Source of the DNA: Micromonospora musae
GTDB lineage: Bacteria > Actinomycetota > Actinomycetes > Mycobacteriales > Micromonosporaceae
Length of the DNA stretch: 64,000 bases
Direction: 5' to 3'
Assembly (NCBI RefSeq): GCF_003626635.1
Contig: NZ_RAZT01000003.1
Coordinates: forward strand, 496,001 to 560,000
Part shown: positions 32,230-41,613 of the stretch, in pieces
How the letters are laid out: each line of letters begins with the position of its first letter
How positions within the stretch are numbered: the stretch's first letter is position 1
The notes under the pieces: model-generated
What the model was told of the DNA's origin: nothing
The model's database searches: none
The model's input: the letters and a program-made list of their open reading frames with translations, nothing else
Position numbers and translations under genes: made by a program

Positions 32230-34686
32230 TCACTGCCGCGCCGCCCAGAGCAGGGCGCGACCGAGCTGCGCCTGCAGACCCTTCGGGTGCAGGCGGAACG
32301 TCGGGTCGGTGCCGAAGAGCACCACGCCGTTGCCCCCGGCGGAGACCCCGCGGACGATGCTGGCCCGGTCGGCCGCCGCCGACTGGCCGCCGGCCCCCTC
32401 GGTCGCCCACCAGCCGGAGAGCAGCGGGTCCGCGGCGTACGACTGCTCGACGGTCACCCCGGCACCCAGGCCGGTGAACCAGACCGGTTGGCTGATGAAG
32501 GAGTGCTCGGCCGCGCCGGAGCTGACCGGACCACCGGCGTTGACCACGTTGGCCACCCCGCTCGCCAGGCTCGGGCCGGCCGTCGCGGTCACCGTGAGCA
32601 GACCGGCGGCGTTGCTGAAGCCCGCCCCGGGCGTACCCACACCGACGACACCGCCGCCGCGGGCCAGGAAGGCGTCGAGCGCGGCCCGGTTCTCCGGCGT
32701 CAGGTTCGCCAGGTTGACGCTGCCGGCGACCACGAGCACGTCGACGTCCGCGGTGAGGGTGGTGCCGAGCGTGCTCGCGGTCAGCGCACGGGCCGGGAAG
32801 CCGAGCTCGGCCAGCGTGTCCCGCTCCTCGACGGTGCCGAGATAGCCGACCACGACCTCGTCGAGCCGGATCCCCCGCCAGTGCTTCGGCGCCCGCTCGA
32901 AGGTCACGCCGTGCGCCCGGACCTCGGCGCCGGCCAGCCTCCGGTTCCCCGGCGTGCCGGGTACGACCACCGACCCGTCGGCGAGCCGGTGCACCGCGAC
33001 CCCCTTACCCAGCAGCGAGTTGACCACGAGCAGGTCGGCCGCGTCGCGCAGGTCGAGGCGCAGGTCCCCGTTGCCGGGCGCCAGATACCCCTCGGCCACC
33101 CCGTCGTACGTCCGCTCCAGGCGCACGTCGGGCAGCTCGTCCCAGAGGGTGTCCACGGTGGCGCCCCAGGTCAGCCCCTGGCTCCAGGCGGCCGGGCCGG
33201 CGTAGAGGTCGTCCACCCGGTCGGTGATGTCGGCGCCCGGCTCCAGCAGCGAGTTGACCAGGCCGCGCTTGGGCTGGTGCAGGTCGATGACGTACGAGCC
33301 CGCCTCGTAGCGCCGGCCCTCCGCGGTGAACGACTTCTTCGCCCGCCACACCCGGCCACCGCTGCCGATCAGCAGGTCGACGAGGCGGGCGGCGGCCGGT
33401 TCGGAGCGCTGCCCGGCGCCGCCGGGAATGACGTACGCGCGGGGGAAGGTGGTGCGGTAGTCGTCCTCCGGACCCCACCCCGGCACGTACCCGTCCGGGA
33501 GTTCCCGCAGCGGTTCACCCGCCCAGCCACGCCGGTAGACCTCGGCCTGGTCGTGCAGCACCTGCGCCCGGTGCTCCTGGATGTACCGCAGCGACGTGCG
33601 GATCGCCACCTCGTGGACGTCGGTGTTGATGCCCGAGCGGCGGACCCGCTCGGCGGGCGTGAGGTCGCTGCCGCGCGGGTTCAGCGGCGCCTCGATCGTG
33701 TAGGGGATGCTGCTCTGCAACATCGCGAACGACGGCACGTAGATCGGCGGGAAGTCGTCCCACACCCCCGGCTCGTCGTCGCGGAACGGGATGCGGGCCC
33801 GCTGGGTCTCGGCGTACCCGAGCTCACGCAGACCCTGCTCGATCGCGAGGGCGTTCGGCAGGCCGTGCTTGATGTACAGGTCGTACTCGTTGTTCACGTT
33901 GTGCGGCGGGGTGCTGGGGTGCAGCAGCGTCGGGTTGACGTAGCCGTGCAGGTCGAGGGTGATGATCGGCTTGGTGTCCACGATCAGCTCGCGGATCAGG
34001 TTCGTCTCCGGCTGCGACACGATCGTCAGGTCGCGGTTCAGGTCGTACCCGGCGGCGTTGGGCCGGGTGCCGGCCACCCGGCCGTCCGGATTGGAGGTGA
34101 TGTTGAAGACCAGCCGGTTGCGCTCCAGCAGCCGGGTCGTCTCGGCGCTGGTGTCGGTCGCCAACTGCTCGATCACCCGCAGCGCCGCGTCGGTGCCCTC
34201 CCACTCGTTGCCGTGGATGTTGGCGTTGACGAAGAGCGGGGTCTTGTAGCCGGCCAGCAGCGCCCGGTCCCGCTGGGCTCGGCTCGGCTCGTCCTCGATG
34301 CGACGCTTCCAGAGCTCCTGCTGCCGGGCCTCGGCGCGGCTCTCCGGCGCGGTCACCGTGACCGCGTACAGGTCGTAGCCGCCGGCGGAGCGCCCGGCGA
34401 CCCGGGCGGAGACCCGGCGGCTGGCGGCCTGGAGGGCGTTGAGCTTCGGCGCGATGTCGTCGTAGGGGATGACGCCGATCGGGATGGAGGCGTCCGCCGG
34501 GTTGTCGGGCCAGACCCGCAGGACGTTCTGCTGGGGATAGCCCCGGATGTCGGAGAGGTCGGGGGCGGCCGGTGGCACCGTCGGCAGCGCCGACGCGGTG
34601 GCCGGGGCGGTCAACGCCGCCGTCGAGAGGACCGCGCTGGCCACCGCGGTGGCGGCGAGTCGGGGTACGAGTCTACGAACCGACAA
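32230..34686 (-). CDS. Secreted M14-family zinc metallocarboxypeptidase
   Basis: 818 residues from TTG 34686, which has AGGAGA 8 nt upstream; the longer frame to 34734 lacks one. A Sec signal peptide (basic SVRRLVPRL, then AATAVASAVLSTAALTAPAT, cleavage near ASA). The M14 domain has the zinc site NANIHGNEWEG (H-x-x-E), the Asn-Arg anchor GYDLNRDLT, the third ligand TLDLHGYVN, and the general-base Glu in PYTIEAPL. The C-terminal 350 residues contain DVDVLVVAGSVNL and ARGGGVVGVGTPGAG, resembling a GATase1/ThuA-like alpha-beta domain, then a beta-rich end. It would act outside the cell on peptides or peptidoglycan stems. Confidence 0.9.
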   Translation of the reverse strand: MSVRRLVPRLAATAVASAVLSTAALTAPATASALPTVPPAAPDLSDIRGYPQQNVLRVWPDNPADASIPIGVIPYDDIAPKLNALQAASRRVSARVAGRSAGGYDLYAVTVTAPESRAEARQQELWKRRIEDEPSRAQRDRALLAGYKTPLFVNANIHGNEWEGTDAALRVIEQLATDTSAETTRLLERNRLVFNITSNPDGRVAGTRPNAAGYDLNRDLTIVSQPETNLIRELIVDTKPIITLDLHGYVNPTLLHPSTPPHNVNNEYDLYIKHGLPNALAIEQGLRELGYAETQRARIPFRDDEPGVWDDFPPIYVPSFAMLQSSIPYTIEAPLNPRGSDLTPAERVRRSGINTDVHEVAIRTSLRYIQEHRAQVLHDQAEVYRRGWAGEPLRELPDGYVPGWGPEDDYRTTFPRAYVIPGGAGQRSEPAAARLVDLLIGSGGRVWRAKKSFTAEGRRYEAGSYVIDLHQPKRGLVNSLLEPGADITDRVDDLYAGPAAWSQGLTWGATVDTLWDELPDVRLERTYDGVAEGYLAPGNGDLRLDLRDAADLLVVNSLLGKGVAVHRLADGSVVVPGTPGNRRLAGAEVRAHGVTFERAPKHWRGIRLDEVVVGYLGTVEERDTLAELGFPARALTASTLGTTLTADVDVLVVAGSVNLANLTPENRAALDAFLARGGGVVGVGTPGAGFSNAAGLLTVTATAGPSLASGVANVVNAGGPVSSGAAEHSFISQPVWFTGLGAGVTVEQSYAADPLLSGWWATEGAGGQSAAADRASIVRGVSAGGNGVVLFGTDPTFRLHPKGLQAQLGRALLWAARQ

Positions 34687-34965
34687 GGACAGGTCTCCTG
34701 TCGTGCGGAGGGGGGTGCGCGCAGGCGGACGCACCGCAGGGCCGGAGACCTGCGGAGTCGGGATATCGCCAGCAGCGTGCGAGGAAGGGTGGAACCCGGC
34801 GTCAGAGGGAGCGTCGACAGGCAGCGCTGGCGACGCGCAGGAGGTCGATGTGACCCCGCTTCGTCAGGTGAACGCTTCGCACGTAACAGATCTTCGATGT
34901 CTCACGCCGCGCTGTCAACAGGTGCACGGAACGTGCACTGTGGCGCGGAACACCACCGGCCGCGT

Positions 34966-36189
34966 TCAGGCGATCGCGCTCAGGTGGGCGGTCTCGTTGA
35001 CCAGCCGGACCGCCACCCCGCCGTCCGGCCACAGGTCCACCACCGAGACGCCGGCCGCGTCGAGGTAGAGCCGGTGCAGGAAGGCGTCACCGGCCGCGAG
35101 GGCGTCGCGCAGCACCAGCTTGATCGGCGAGACGTGCGAGACCACCACCACGGTCTCCCGGGGGTACGCCGCGCAGAGCGCCGCCACCGCCCGGCCGGCC
35201 CGCTCGGCGACCTGGACGAAGGACTCCCCGTCCGGCGGCGCGACGGCGGTCGAGGCGAGCCAGGCGTCCAGCTCCCCCGGCCAACCCGCGCGCACCTCGG
35301 CGAAGGTCCGCCCCTCCCAGGCGCCGAAGTCGCACTCGATGAGGTCGTCCTCGCGGCGCACCGGCACGCCGCCGAGCGCCTCGGAGATCGCCGCCGCCGT
35401 CGAAGTACACCGGGACAGGGGTGAGCTGACCACGGCCACCGCGCCCGGTGCCAGCGCGGCCACCCGGGCCGCCGTGGCCCGGATCTGCTCGCCCCCCCGG
35501 GCGGAGAGCGCGACGTCGCCGCGACCGGAGTAGCGGCCCTGCTCGGTGTACTCGGTCTCGCCGTGCCGCACCAGCACCAGCCGGGTCGCCGTGAGGCTGG
35601 GCCGGGGCTCCCAGGAGGCGGGCGCGGTGCTCGCGTCGCCGCCGGTGACCCGCGCGTCGGCGGCGCTGGCGGCGACCTCACCCGCCCGGTCCCGCAGCGC
35701 CGGATCGGGGCCCGCCACCTCGCGCGGCGGCTCGACGATCCGGGGTGGCTCGACGGCCGCGCGGGCCGGTACGCCGGCGGCGGCGGCGTCCATCGCCGCG
35801 TTCGCCAGCGCGTCGGCGTGCCGATTACGTTCCCGCGGCACCCAGCTGAACCGGACCGCGGCGAACCGGGCCACCAGCTCGGCGGCCTGCGCGGCGAGCG
35901 GGCGGAGGCCGACGTTCTTGATCTGCCAGCGACCGGACATCTGCTCGACCACGAGCTTCGAGTCCATCCGGGCGTCGACCTCGGTGGCGCCCAGCTCGGC
36001 GGCGGCCTCCAAGCCGGCGATCAGACCGCGGTACTCGGCCACGTTGTTGGTGGCCACCCCGATCGACTCGGACCGCTCGGCGAGCACCTCACCGGTCTGC
36101 GGATCGCGGACCACCGCGCCGTAACCGGCCGGGCCGGGGTTGCCCCGGGACCCGCCGTCCGCCTCGATCAGCACCACCCGTCCGGTCAT
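34966..36189 (-). CDS. Bifunctional RNase H / histidine phosphatase
   Basis: 407 residues, like mycobacterial Rv2228c. The N-terminal RNase HI domain (about 1-135) has catalytic acids in IEADGGSRGNPGPAG, NNVAEYRGLIAGLEAA, ARMDSKLVVEQM and RERNRHADALAN. The C-terminal histidine phosphatase (about 205-400) has the RHG motif LVLVRHGETEYTEQGRYSGR, SSPLSRC, and the second His in VVVSHVSPIK. In mycobacteria the phosphatase part acts on alpha-ribazole phosphate. The Ala/Pro-rich linker between is variable. ATG 36189, 5 nt after the upstream zinc-ribbon gene, so co-transcribed. Confidence 0.93.
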   Translation of the reverse strand: MTGRVVLIEADGGSRGNPGPAGYGAVVRDPQTGEVLAERSESIGVATNNVAEYRGLIAGLEAAAELGATEVDARMDSKLVVEQMSGRWQIKNVGLRPLAAQAAELVARFAAVRFSWVPRERNRHADALANAAMDAAAAGVPARAAVEPPRIVEPPREVAGPDPALRDRAGEVAASAADARVTGGDASTAPASWEPRPSLTATRLVLVRHGETEYTEQGRYSGRGDVALSARGGEQIRATAARVAALAPGAVAVVSSPLSRCTSTAAAISEALGGVPVRREDDLIECDFGAWEGRTFAEVRAGWPGELDAWLASTAVAPPDGESFVQVAERAGRAVAALCAAYPRETVVVVSHVSPIKLVLRDALAAGDAFLHRLYLDAAGVSVVDLWPDGGVAVRLVNETAHLSAIA

Positions 36190-36194
36190 CGCCG

Positions 36195-36932
36195 TTACAG
36201 ACCCGACTCGTTGGTACGCACCATGATCCGGCGGCACTCCTCGCAGCGGACCACGTCGTCCGGGGCCGACTTGCGGATGCGCGCCAGGTCCGCGCCGGAG
36301 AGCTCCAGCCGGCAGCCGCCGCAGCGCCCGGCGGTGAGCAGCGCGGCGCCGAGGCCGGTCTCCTCGCGGATGCGCTCGTAGAGGGTGACCAGGTCCGACG
36401 GGAGGTCGTCGGCGAGCGGCTGGCGGGCACCGCGCTTGAACTCCTCCTCCTTGGCGATCTCGGCGAGGCTCTCGTCGCGGCGCTGCTCGGTGGCCGAGCG
36501 CTTGTCCCGGGACCCGGCCAGCCGCTGCTCCACCCCGTCGAGGGCGCCCTGGGCGGTCTCCCGCTGCTCCATCAGCTCGAGCTCGGAGTCCTCCAGGTCG
36601 CTCTGGCGCCGGTTCAACGACACCAGCTCGTGCTGCAGCGCCTCCAGCTCCCGGGCCGGGCCGCTGCCGGCGGCGAGCCGCGCCTCGTCCTTCTCCTTGC
36701 GGGCCCGGACCTGCTCGACGTCCTTCTCCACCCGGGCGATGTCCCGGTCCAGGTCGTCGACGGCCACCTGGGCGCGTACCCGCTCGTCCTCCAGCGCGGA
36801 CAGCTCCCGGGCGAGCGCCTCCAGCTCGGCCCGCTCCGGCAGCGCACGGCGGCGGTGGGCGAGCTGGGCGAGGGCGGTGTCGATCGCCTGGAGGTCGAGC
36901 AGGCGGCGTTGGACCTTCGGGTCAGCCTTCAC
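36195..36932 (-). CDS. Zinc-ribbon coiled-coil protein (C4-type, DUF164)
   Basis: 245 residues. Residues about 10-170 form a long coiled coil rich in Glu/Arg/Leu heptads (LDRDIARVEKDVEQVRARKE). A C-terminal C4 zinc ribbon has CGGCRLELSG and CEECRRIMVR. Homologous to mycobacterial Rv2229c, always next to RNase H and Nif3-like genes. The role is unproved; structure suggests a nucleic-acid-binding adaptor. Its ATG overlaps the Nif3-like stop by 4 bases (ATGA). Confidence 0.92.
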   Translation of the reverse strand: MKADPKVQRRLLDLQAIDTALAQLAHRRRALPERAELEALARELSALEDERVRAQVAVDDLDRDIARVEKDVEQVRARKEKDEARLAAGSGPARELEALQHELVSLNRRQSDLEDSELELMEQRETAQGALDGVEQRLAGSRDKRSATEQRRDESLAEIAKEEEFKRGARQPLADDLPSDLVTLYERIREETGLGAALLTAGRCGGCRLELSGADLARIRKSAPDDVVRCEECRRIMVRTNESGL

Positions 36933-37795
36933 GGTCGGGGCTCCTTGTCGTCCACGGCGGGGGTGGAAGCATGCACGGTCCAGGGGTCGGTGTCCAGGTC
37001 GGACACCAGCGTCTCGACGCCCGTCGTCTCCCGCAGGAGTGCCGCCAGGTCGTCGAGCCAGGGTCGCTCGGTCGCCCAGTGGGCGGCGTCGAGCAGCGCG
37101 GCCCCGTCGGCGGCGAGGTGTTCGCCGGCCGGGTGGTGTCGCAGGTCGGCGGTGAGCAGGGCGTCCGCCCCGGCTGCGGTCGCGTCGCCGAGGAAGGCGT
37201 CGCCGGAGCCACCGCTGACCGCGAGCGTACGCACCGTCCGGCCCGGGTCGCCAGCCGCGCGTACCCCCCAGGATGTGGCGGGGAGCACCGCGGCGGCGTG
37301 CCGGGTCAGCTCGGCGAGCGTCATCGGGCTGGGCAGCTCACCCACCCGGCCGAATCCCCGACCCGGCCCGTACGCGGGCGAGCCGGGCGCGGCCGGGCGG
37401 AGCGGACGCAGACCGGTGAGCCCGAACCGGGCGGCGAGGGCGTCGGAGACCCCGGGGGCGGCCACGTCGGCGTTCGTGTGCGCCACGTAGAGCGCCACCC
37501 CGGCCCGGATCAGCTGGTGGACGATCCGCCCCTTGTACGTCGTCGGCGCGACCGACGAGACTCCGCGCAGCAGCAGCGGATGGTGGGCGACGATCATGTC
37601 GACGGCGGCGTCGAGCGCCTCGGCGACCGTCTCGGGGACCACGTCCACCACGCAGAGCACCCGACGAACGGGGGCGGACGGCTCACCGAGCACCAGGCCG
37701 ACCCGGTCCCACTCCTCGGCCCAGACCGGCGGGTAGCGCCGCTCCAGCTCGGCGACCACGTCGGTCACCGTCGGCCCTGCTCCGGTTGTGCTCAC
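36929..37795 (-). CDS. Nif3-like dinuclear metal-centre hexameric protein
   Basis: 288 residues from GTG 37795. Metal ligands in IVAHHPLLLRG, AHTNADVAAPG and the C-terminal ADLRHHPAGE ... DAAHWATE. The first strand block WDRVGLVLGEPSAPVRRVL is typical. The family forms hexameric rings and is reported as a GTP cyclohydrolase I type 2 homologue; the cellular function is unsettled. First gene of the conserved three-gene set Nif3/zinc-ribbon/RNase H. Confidence 0.93.
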   Translation of the reverse strand: MSTTGAGPTVTDVVAELERRYPPVWAEEWDRVGLVLGEPSAPVRRVLCVVDVVPETVAEALDAAVDMIVAHHPLLLRGVSSVAPTTYKGRIVHQLIRAGVALYVAHTNADVAAPGVSDALAARFGLTGLRPLRPAAPGSPAYGPGRGFGRVGELPSPMTLAELTRHAAAVLPATSWGVRAAGDPGRTVRTLAVSGGSGDAFLGDATAAGADALLTADLRHHPAGEHLAADGAALLDAAHWATERPWLDDLAALLRETTGVETLVSDLDTDPWTVHASTPAVDDKEPRP

Positions 37796-37876
37796 GGCGC
37801 GCCAGCTTACCGGCGCGGGCCGTGCCCGACCGCCTCCCCCGCCGAACGAGCTGCGCAGCGCCACCCGACCGGCGGG

Positions 37877-38449
37877 TCAGACCACCGGGCAGAGCCGGTC
37901 GCGGAGCGCGGTGAGCCCGACCTCCCACGGGAAGGCGTGCAGGTGCCGCTCCCCGGTGCCCGGCGCGTGCAGCGGGAAGACGTCGTCGCCGAAACGCACG
38001 GTCACGCCCCACTCGTCCAGCCGGGCGAGACCGGCCCGGAACGCCGGGTGGGCGGCCATCGCCGCGTTGGTGAACGGTACGGCCACGATCGGCTTGCCGA
38101 GCCCCTGCGCCTCCACCAGCAGCCCCAGCGCGAGGGTGTCGGTGATCCCGGCCGCCCACTTGTTGACCGTGTTGACCGTCGCCGGGCAGACGATCATCGC
38201 GTCGGCGGGCGGCAGCAGGTCCGGATCGCTGGGTTGCTTGTAGTGGGAACGGACCGGATGTCCGGTCTGGCGGGCCAGGGCGGGCCGGTCGACGAACTTC
38301 GCGCCGTCCGGTGTGGTGATCACACAGACGTCCCAGCCGTCCTGTTGGGCCAGGCTCACCAGCCGGCCGACGTTGCGGGCGAGCGGCGAACCGCAGGCGA
38401 TGACGTAAAGCACCTCACGGCGCTCGTTGACGAGTTGCGGGCCGGCCAT
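37877..38449 (-). CDS. Flavoprotein (Dfp/PPC-decarboxylase-like)
   Basis: 190 residues with the FMN-binding flavoprotein fold. VLYVIACGSPLARNVGRLVSL is an unusual variant of the first strand/loop; DAMIVCPATVNTVNKWAAGI carries the PATxNTxxKxAxG motif, and LGKPIVAVPFTNAAMAAHPA follows. Such proteins decarboxylate cysteinyl groups or reduce flavin-dependent substrates; PPC decarboxylase itself has a different catalytic loop, so the reaction is uncertain. ATG 38449 lies 16 nt after the stop of the XRE regulator, so the two are probably one transcript. Confidence 0.87.
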   Translation of the reverse strand: MAGPQLVNERREVLYVIACGSPLARNVGRLVSLAQQDGWDVCVITTPDGAKFVDRPALARQTGHPVRSHYKQPSDPDLLPPADAMIVCPATVNTVNKWAAGITDTLALGLLVEAQGLGKPIVAVPFTNAAMAAHPAFRAGLARLDEWGVTVRFGDDVFPLHAPGTGERHLHAFPWEVGLTALRDRLCPVV

Positions 38450-38465
38450 CAGGCCGACTCCGCGC

Positions 38466-39695
38466 TCATACTCCTACTCCCATGTGCTCAGCCAACTCCG
38501 CAATCGGAGAAGGCGGCGCACCACGTGTGCGACGGAGGATGTCGGACATCACCTCGTGCGCGATCGGCCGGCAGCGGATCTCCGACGGCGCGAGCCGGTC
38601 GCCGCGCAGCAGCATCTCCCCGGCGTTGGCGACGTCGCCCATCTGGGCGTAGCCGCGGGCGATGTCGAGCAGGTGGTGCGCCCGCCGCTCGGGCAGCAGC
38701 GCGTTGAACGGCGGCTCCTTGATGCGCAGCTGGTGCACCTCCACGGCCCGGCCCCCGTCGCCCAGCTCGACGGCGGCGGCCGCCCGGTGCAGCTCGAGGT
38801 TGGTCGGGCCGAACGACGTCCAGTAGTGGTTCTGGTCGCTGCCGAGCAGGACGGCCGCCTCCTCGGCACCGCTGATCAGGTCGCCGACGGTGGCCGAGTC
38901 ACCGATCCGGGCGGCCGCCATCGCACCCTGGAGCAGGAGCAGGCCGTAGACGCTGAGCCGTTCCGGGGAGGCGTCGTTGGCGCCGCCCGGCGCGAGCCGG
39001 TTGGCGATGGTGACGTTGAGCTCCAGCGCCGGCCGGGGGCGGCCCATGGCGACCAGGGCGTTGCAGACCCGGGTGGTGGCGATGCCGGCCAGCAGCTGGT
39101 CGTCGGCCCGTTGGGCGACCGCCATCGACCGGTCCGCGGCGAGCCAGGCCAGGTCGCACTCGCCGAGCTTGCGCAGCACCGAGGAGGCGATCTGGTAGAC
39201 CTGCCCGAGCAGGTGGGCCGCCTCGCGGCCGTCGTCGCCGCTGCAGCCGGCGTCCGCCGCCTGGGCGTCGCGCAGCAGCTTCGGCAGCGCGCGGGTGAGC
39301 ATCCCGTAGCGGCCGTACTGGTAGGTGAGCCAGGCGTGGTTGACGGCCTTGCGCATGTCGGCCAGCGGTGGCGGGTACGGCGCGGCGTCGAAGTAGGCGC
39401 TCATCGAGTCGTACCGTTCGAGGGCCGCCCGGATCTCCTCGACCTCGACCTGGTCGATGCAGTTGAGCGCGTCGGTACGCCGCTCCGGGTCCTTGCCCAG
39501 CAGCAGCTGCACGTCGACCTGGAGGATGTCGGCGATCTCGTAGAGGACGGAGAACTTGTCGAGCCGGCGGACGCCGCGTTCGACCTTGTCCACCCAGCTC
39601 TTCGACTTGCCCAACCGGTCGGCGAAGACCTGCTGGGACATCTTGCGCCGTCCTCGCCAGTAGGCCACCCGACGACCTATGGGTAGGTCCTCCAT
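38466..39695 (-). CDS. XRE-type regulator with TPR-like sensor domain
   Basis: 409 residues from ATG 39695 (GGGAGGG upstream). The N-terminal HTH_3 (GRRVAYWRGRRKMSQQVFAD followed by RLGKSKSWVDKVERGVRRLD) is followed by a long alpha-helical repeat region (ECDLAWLAADRSMAVAQ, NALVAMGRPRPALELNVTIA, HHLLDIARGYAQMGDVANAG) resembling tetratricopeptide repeats. This architecture is common in actinobacteria, where the TPR part binds peptides or metabolites. Divergent from the PrimPol-like gene across a 246-bp gap; the two are a recurrent actinobacterial pair, as far as I recall. Confidence 0.9.
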   Translation of the reverse strand: MEDLPIGRRVAYWRGRRKMSQQVFADRLGKSKSWVDKVERGVRRLDKFSVLYEIADILQVDVQLLLGKDPERRTDALNCIDQVEVEEIRAALERYDSMSAYFDAAPYPPPLADMRKAVNHAWLTYQYGRYGMLTRALPKLLRDAQAADAGCSGDDGREAAHLLGQVYQIASSVLRKLGECDLAWLAADRSMAVAQRADDQLLAGIATTRVCNALVAMGRPRPALELNVTIANRLAPGGANDASPERLSVYGLLLLQGAMAAARIGDSATVGDLISGAEEAAVLLGSDQNHYWTSFGPTNLELHRAAAAVELGDGGRAVEVHQLRIKEPPFNALLPERRAHHLLDIARGYAQMGDVANAGEMLLRGDRLAPSEIRCRPIAHEVMSDILRRTRGAPPSPIAELAEHMGVGV

Positions 39696-39941
39696 CTCCG
39701 ATCCCTCCCCTGTACGGCGTGGTCGCCGCGTGGTGCCGGGCGGCGGAGGCGCGGGGGGCGTTCCGCCTTCTTCAGGTTTTCCCTGGTCGCACAGCCAGTG
39801 CGTCAGCCGTACAGCCAGTCCTCGTAGTTTTCGTGCAAGTTGCATCAGCCGTTCGTCAGCTAAACGATCGCGGGTTACGACAGTGACGGCGCTCGACGTA
39901 ACAAGCGAAGCCCGTCGGGCCCGACGAGAGGAGTGGCACAG

Positions 39942-40613
39942 ATGTGGGGGAACGTCGGCCCGCGGGTCGCGCAACTGTCGCCTCTGGAACGGGTCCGGCT
40001 GCGCCGGGTCGCGGTGCGCTACGCCCTGCACGGCTGGGAGGTGACGCCCGGGGCGTGCCTGGCCCGTAGCCGCTTCGTCTGCGGACGCGCCGGCTGCCCC
40101 ACGGTCGGCTGCCACCCCGCCCTGGAGAACTGGGAGCACGCGGCGAGCGCCGACCCGGCCCGGGTGGCGACCTGGTGGCGTACCCGGCCGCACGGCGTCC
40201 TGCTGCCCACCGGCCGCGCGTTCGACGTCCTCGAGGTCCCCGCCCACCTCGGTCGGCTGGTGCTGGACGCGCTCCAGACCCACCCGGCCGGCACGGGCGT
40301 CCGCGGGCCGGTGCTGGTCACCCCGACCGGACGCTGGATGTTCCTGGTACGCCCGGGCGACCCGCTCCGGCCCGAGCTCGAGCACTGCTTCCACGTGGTG
40401 CGGCACGGGCCCGGATCGTGGATCCCGGCGCCCCCCACCCGGCTGCCGGAGGGCGCCGTACGCTGGGCCGTCGCACCCGAGCAGGCCCGCTGGCAGCTGC
40501 CCGACTCCTACCTCGTGCAGAACACCCTGATCGACGCCCTCCGGGCGACCGGCATCACGCTCACCTCCGACCTGATCCCCGGTCACCTGCCCCTGCCCCG
40601 ACGCGGCATGTGA
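39942..40613 (+). CDS. PrimPol-like protein (bifunctional DNA primase/polymerase N-terminal domain)
   Basis: 223 residues from ATG 39942 (AGAGGAG 9 nt upstream). The pattern RFVCGRAGCPTVGCHPALEN followed by WEHAASADPARVATWW matches the start of the archaeo-eukaryotic PrimPol N-terminal domain. At the place where active enzymes have a D-x-D metal site after GxxTG, this protein has LLPTGRAFDVLEVPA, so only a partial acidic motif remains. It may be a nucleotide-binding regulator rather than a polymerase. No helicase or capsid genes are nearby, so it is not evidence of a replicon. Confidence 0.75.
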   Translation: MWGNVGPRVAQLSPLERVRLRRVAVRYALHGWEVTPGACLARSRFVCGRAGCPTVGCHPALENWEHAASADPARVATWWRTRPHGVLLPTGRAFDVLEVPAHLGRLVLDALQTHPAGTGVRGPVLVTPTGRWMFLVRPGDPLRPELEHCFHVVRHGPGSWIPAPPTRLPEGAVRWAVAPEQARWQLPDSYLVQNTLIDALRATGITLTSDLIPGHLPLPRRGM

Positions 40614-40768
40614 TCCGCCGGTCCAGCTCGGACGGCTCAGCCGGGCGGGCCTGCGGCCGACGTGGGCCCGCGACGCCGCCGGCTCGGGTACGACGACGGC
40701 AGCGTCGTCGGAGCACCCGGCCTCGTTGAGCACGGTGACGGCGCGGACCCGCGCCGGGAGCGGGGGGA

Positions 40769-40933
40769 ATGATGTCCACCGACAACACCGCGCCGCAGAC
40801 CGGCGGCAGCGAGCCGCCGAACCGCAGCCGCCCGCGACGTCGCTGGGCCGGCACCCGACCGGCGGGCTCCCGTCCCGGTCGTCCCCGGCCGATGGGCTCC
40901 CGCCCCGCCGGCACCCACCGCCCGATCCGCTGA
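40769..40933 (+). CDS. Possible small Arg/Pro-rich protein
   Basis: 54 codons: MMSTDNTAPQTGGSEPPNRS, then RPRRRWAGTRPAGSRPGRPR and PMGSRPAGTHRPIR. GGGAGCGGGGGGA precedes the two ATGs. It has repeated R-P-x-G-S/T-R-P units and a strongly basic charge, so it would be disordered and could bind nucleic acid. High GC makes short open frames common, so this needs conservation evidence; the good ribosome site and clean N-terminus favour it. Confidence 0.35.
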   Translation: MMSTDNTAPQTGGSEPPNRSRPRRRWAGTRPAGSRPGRPRPMGSRPAGTHRPIR

Positions 40934-41613
40934 CCCGACCCTCCGTCCGCTCCGCCGCCCGCCCCGCCGGGGTCACCTCGCTCCGGCCGCGGTACCCCGG
41001 CGTCGCACCGCCACCGCGCACCGACTTCGCGCACCGCCACGCGCACCGACTTCGTCGGATCGGCGAAGTGGCACGCGCGCCGGGCAGCTTCAGCTCCACT
41101 CTGGAGTCCGCGACCTCCGGCACGCCCCTCCCCCGAGGTCGCGGACTCCGTTCGCCCGGCTATCCGGGCAGCCCGACAGTCGTGTCGATCAGCTGAGCGC
41201 GCCACCGCCGCGGTGTGTGAGTACGACCCGGCGGTATCAGCGCGGATACCACCGCGTCGGCCCACCCAGCCCGGCCCGCCGGGCCCCGCCTGTTGCTGCC
41301 GGATCATCCGTATCCGCCCCTGCCGGGCGGGCTGCCGCGAGCGCCCGGAAGGTCGCGGGAAGTCACCGCTCGCGCAGCCCGCCCTCGCTGGTGCTTCCGG
41401 CACCTCTTGTCGGCCCCGACCCCCGCCCCGGCACGCCCCTGCGGCGTGCGGCGAGGCGGAGGCACCGAGGGTGTGGCACGGCCGGGCGGGGCGCGTAACA
41501 CGGCAGCGCGGCCGGCCCGGGCCGGGGGCAAAAGGACCGGCAGCGGGCGGCGTGAGCCGTCGCCGCAGCGGGTATGCCGCCGAACCGCTGAACCGTGAGG
41601 GGAAGGCACCGCC
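40934..41613. other. 680-bp intergenic region without a supported gene
   Basis: Contains duplicated GCGCACCGACTTCG (near 41,018 and 41,041), a perfect 15-bp hairpin (separate entry), and a small GGTATC/GATACC palindrome at 41,233-41,250. Several frames are open on both strands but none shows protein-like sequence or a good start. Confidence 0.5.
41103..41149. terminator. Perfect 15-bp hairpin with pyrimidine-rich loop
   Basis: GGAGTCCGCGACCTC (41103-41117) and its exact complement (41135-41149), with a 17-nt C-rich loop. Probably ends transcription from the PrimPol-like/small ORF side. Confidence 0.7.

Noticed and set aside
31981..35424. Plus-strand open frame of over 1100 codons over the M14 peptidase
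   Set aside because: Shadow of the peptidase, whose zinc motifs read clearly on the minus strand.
39942..40613. Plasmid or phage replication region
   Set aside because: Only the PrimPol-like domain is present; no helicase, origin repeats or partition genes nearby.
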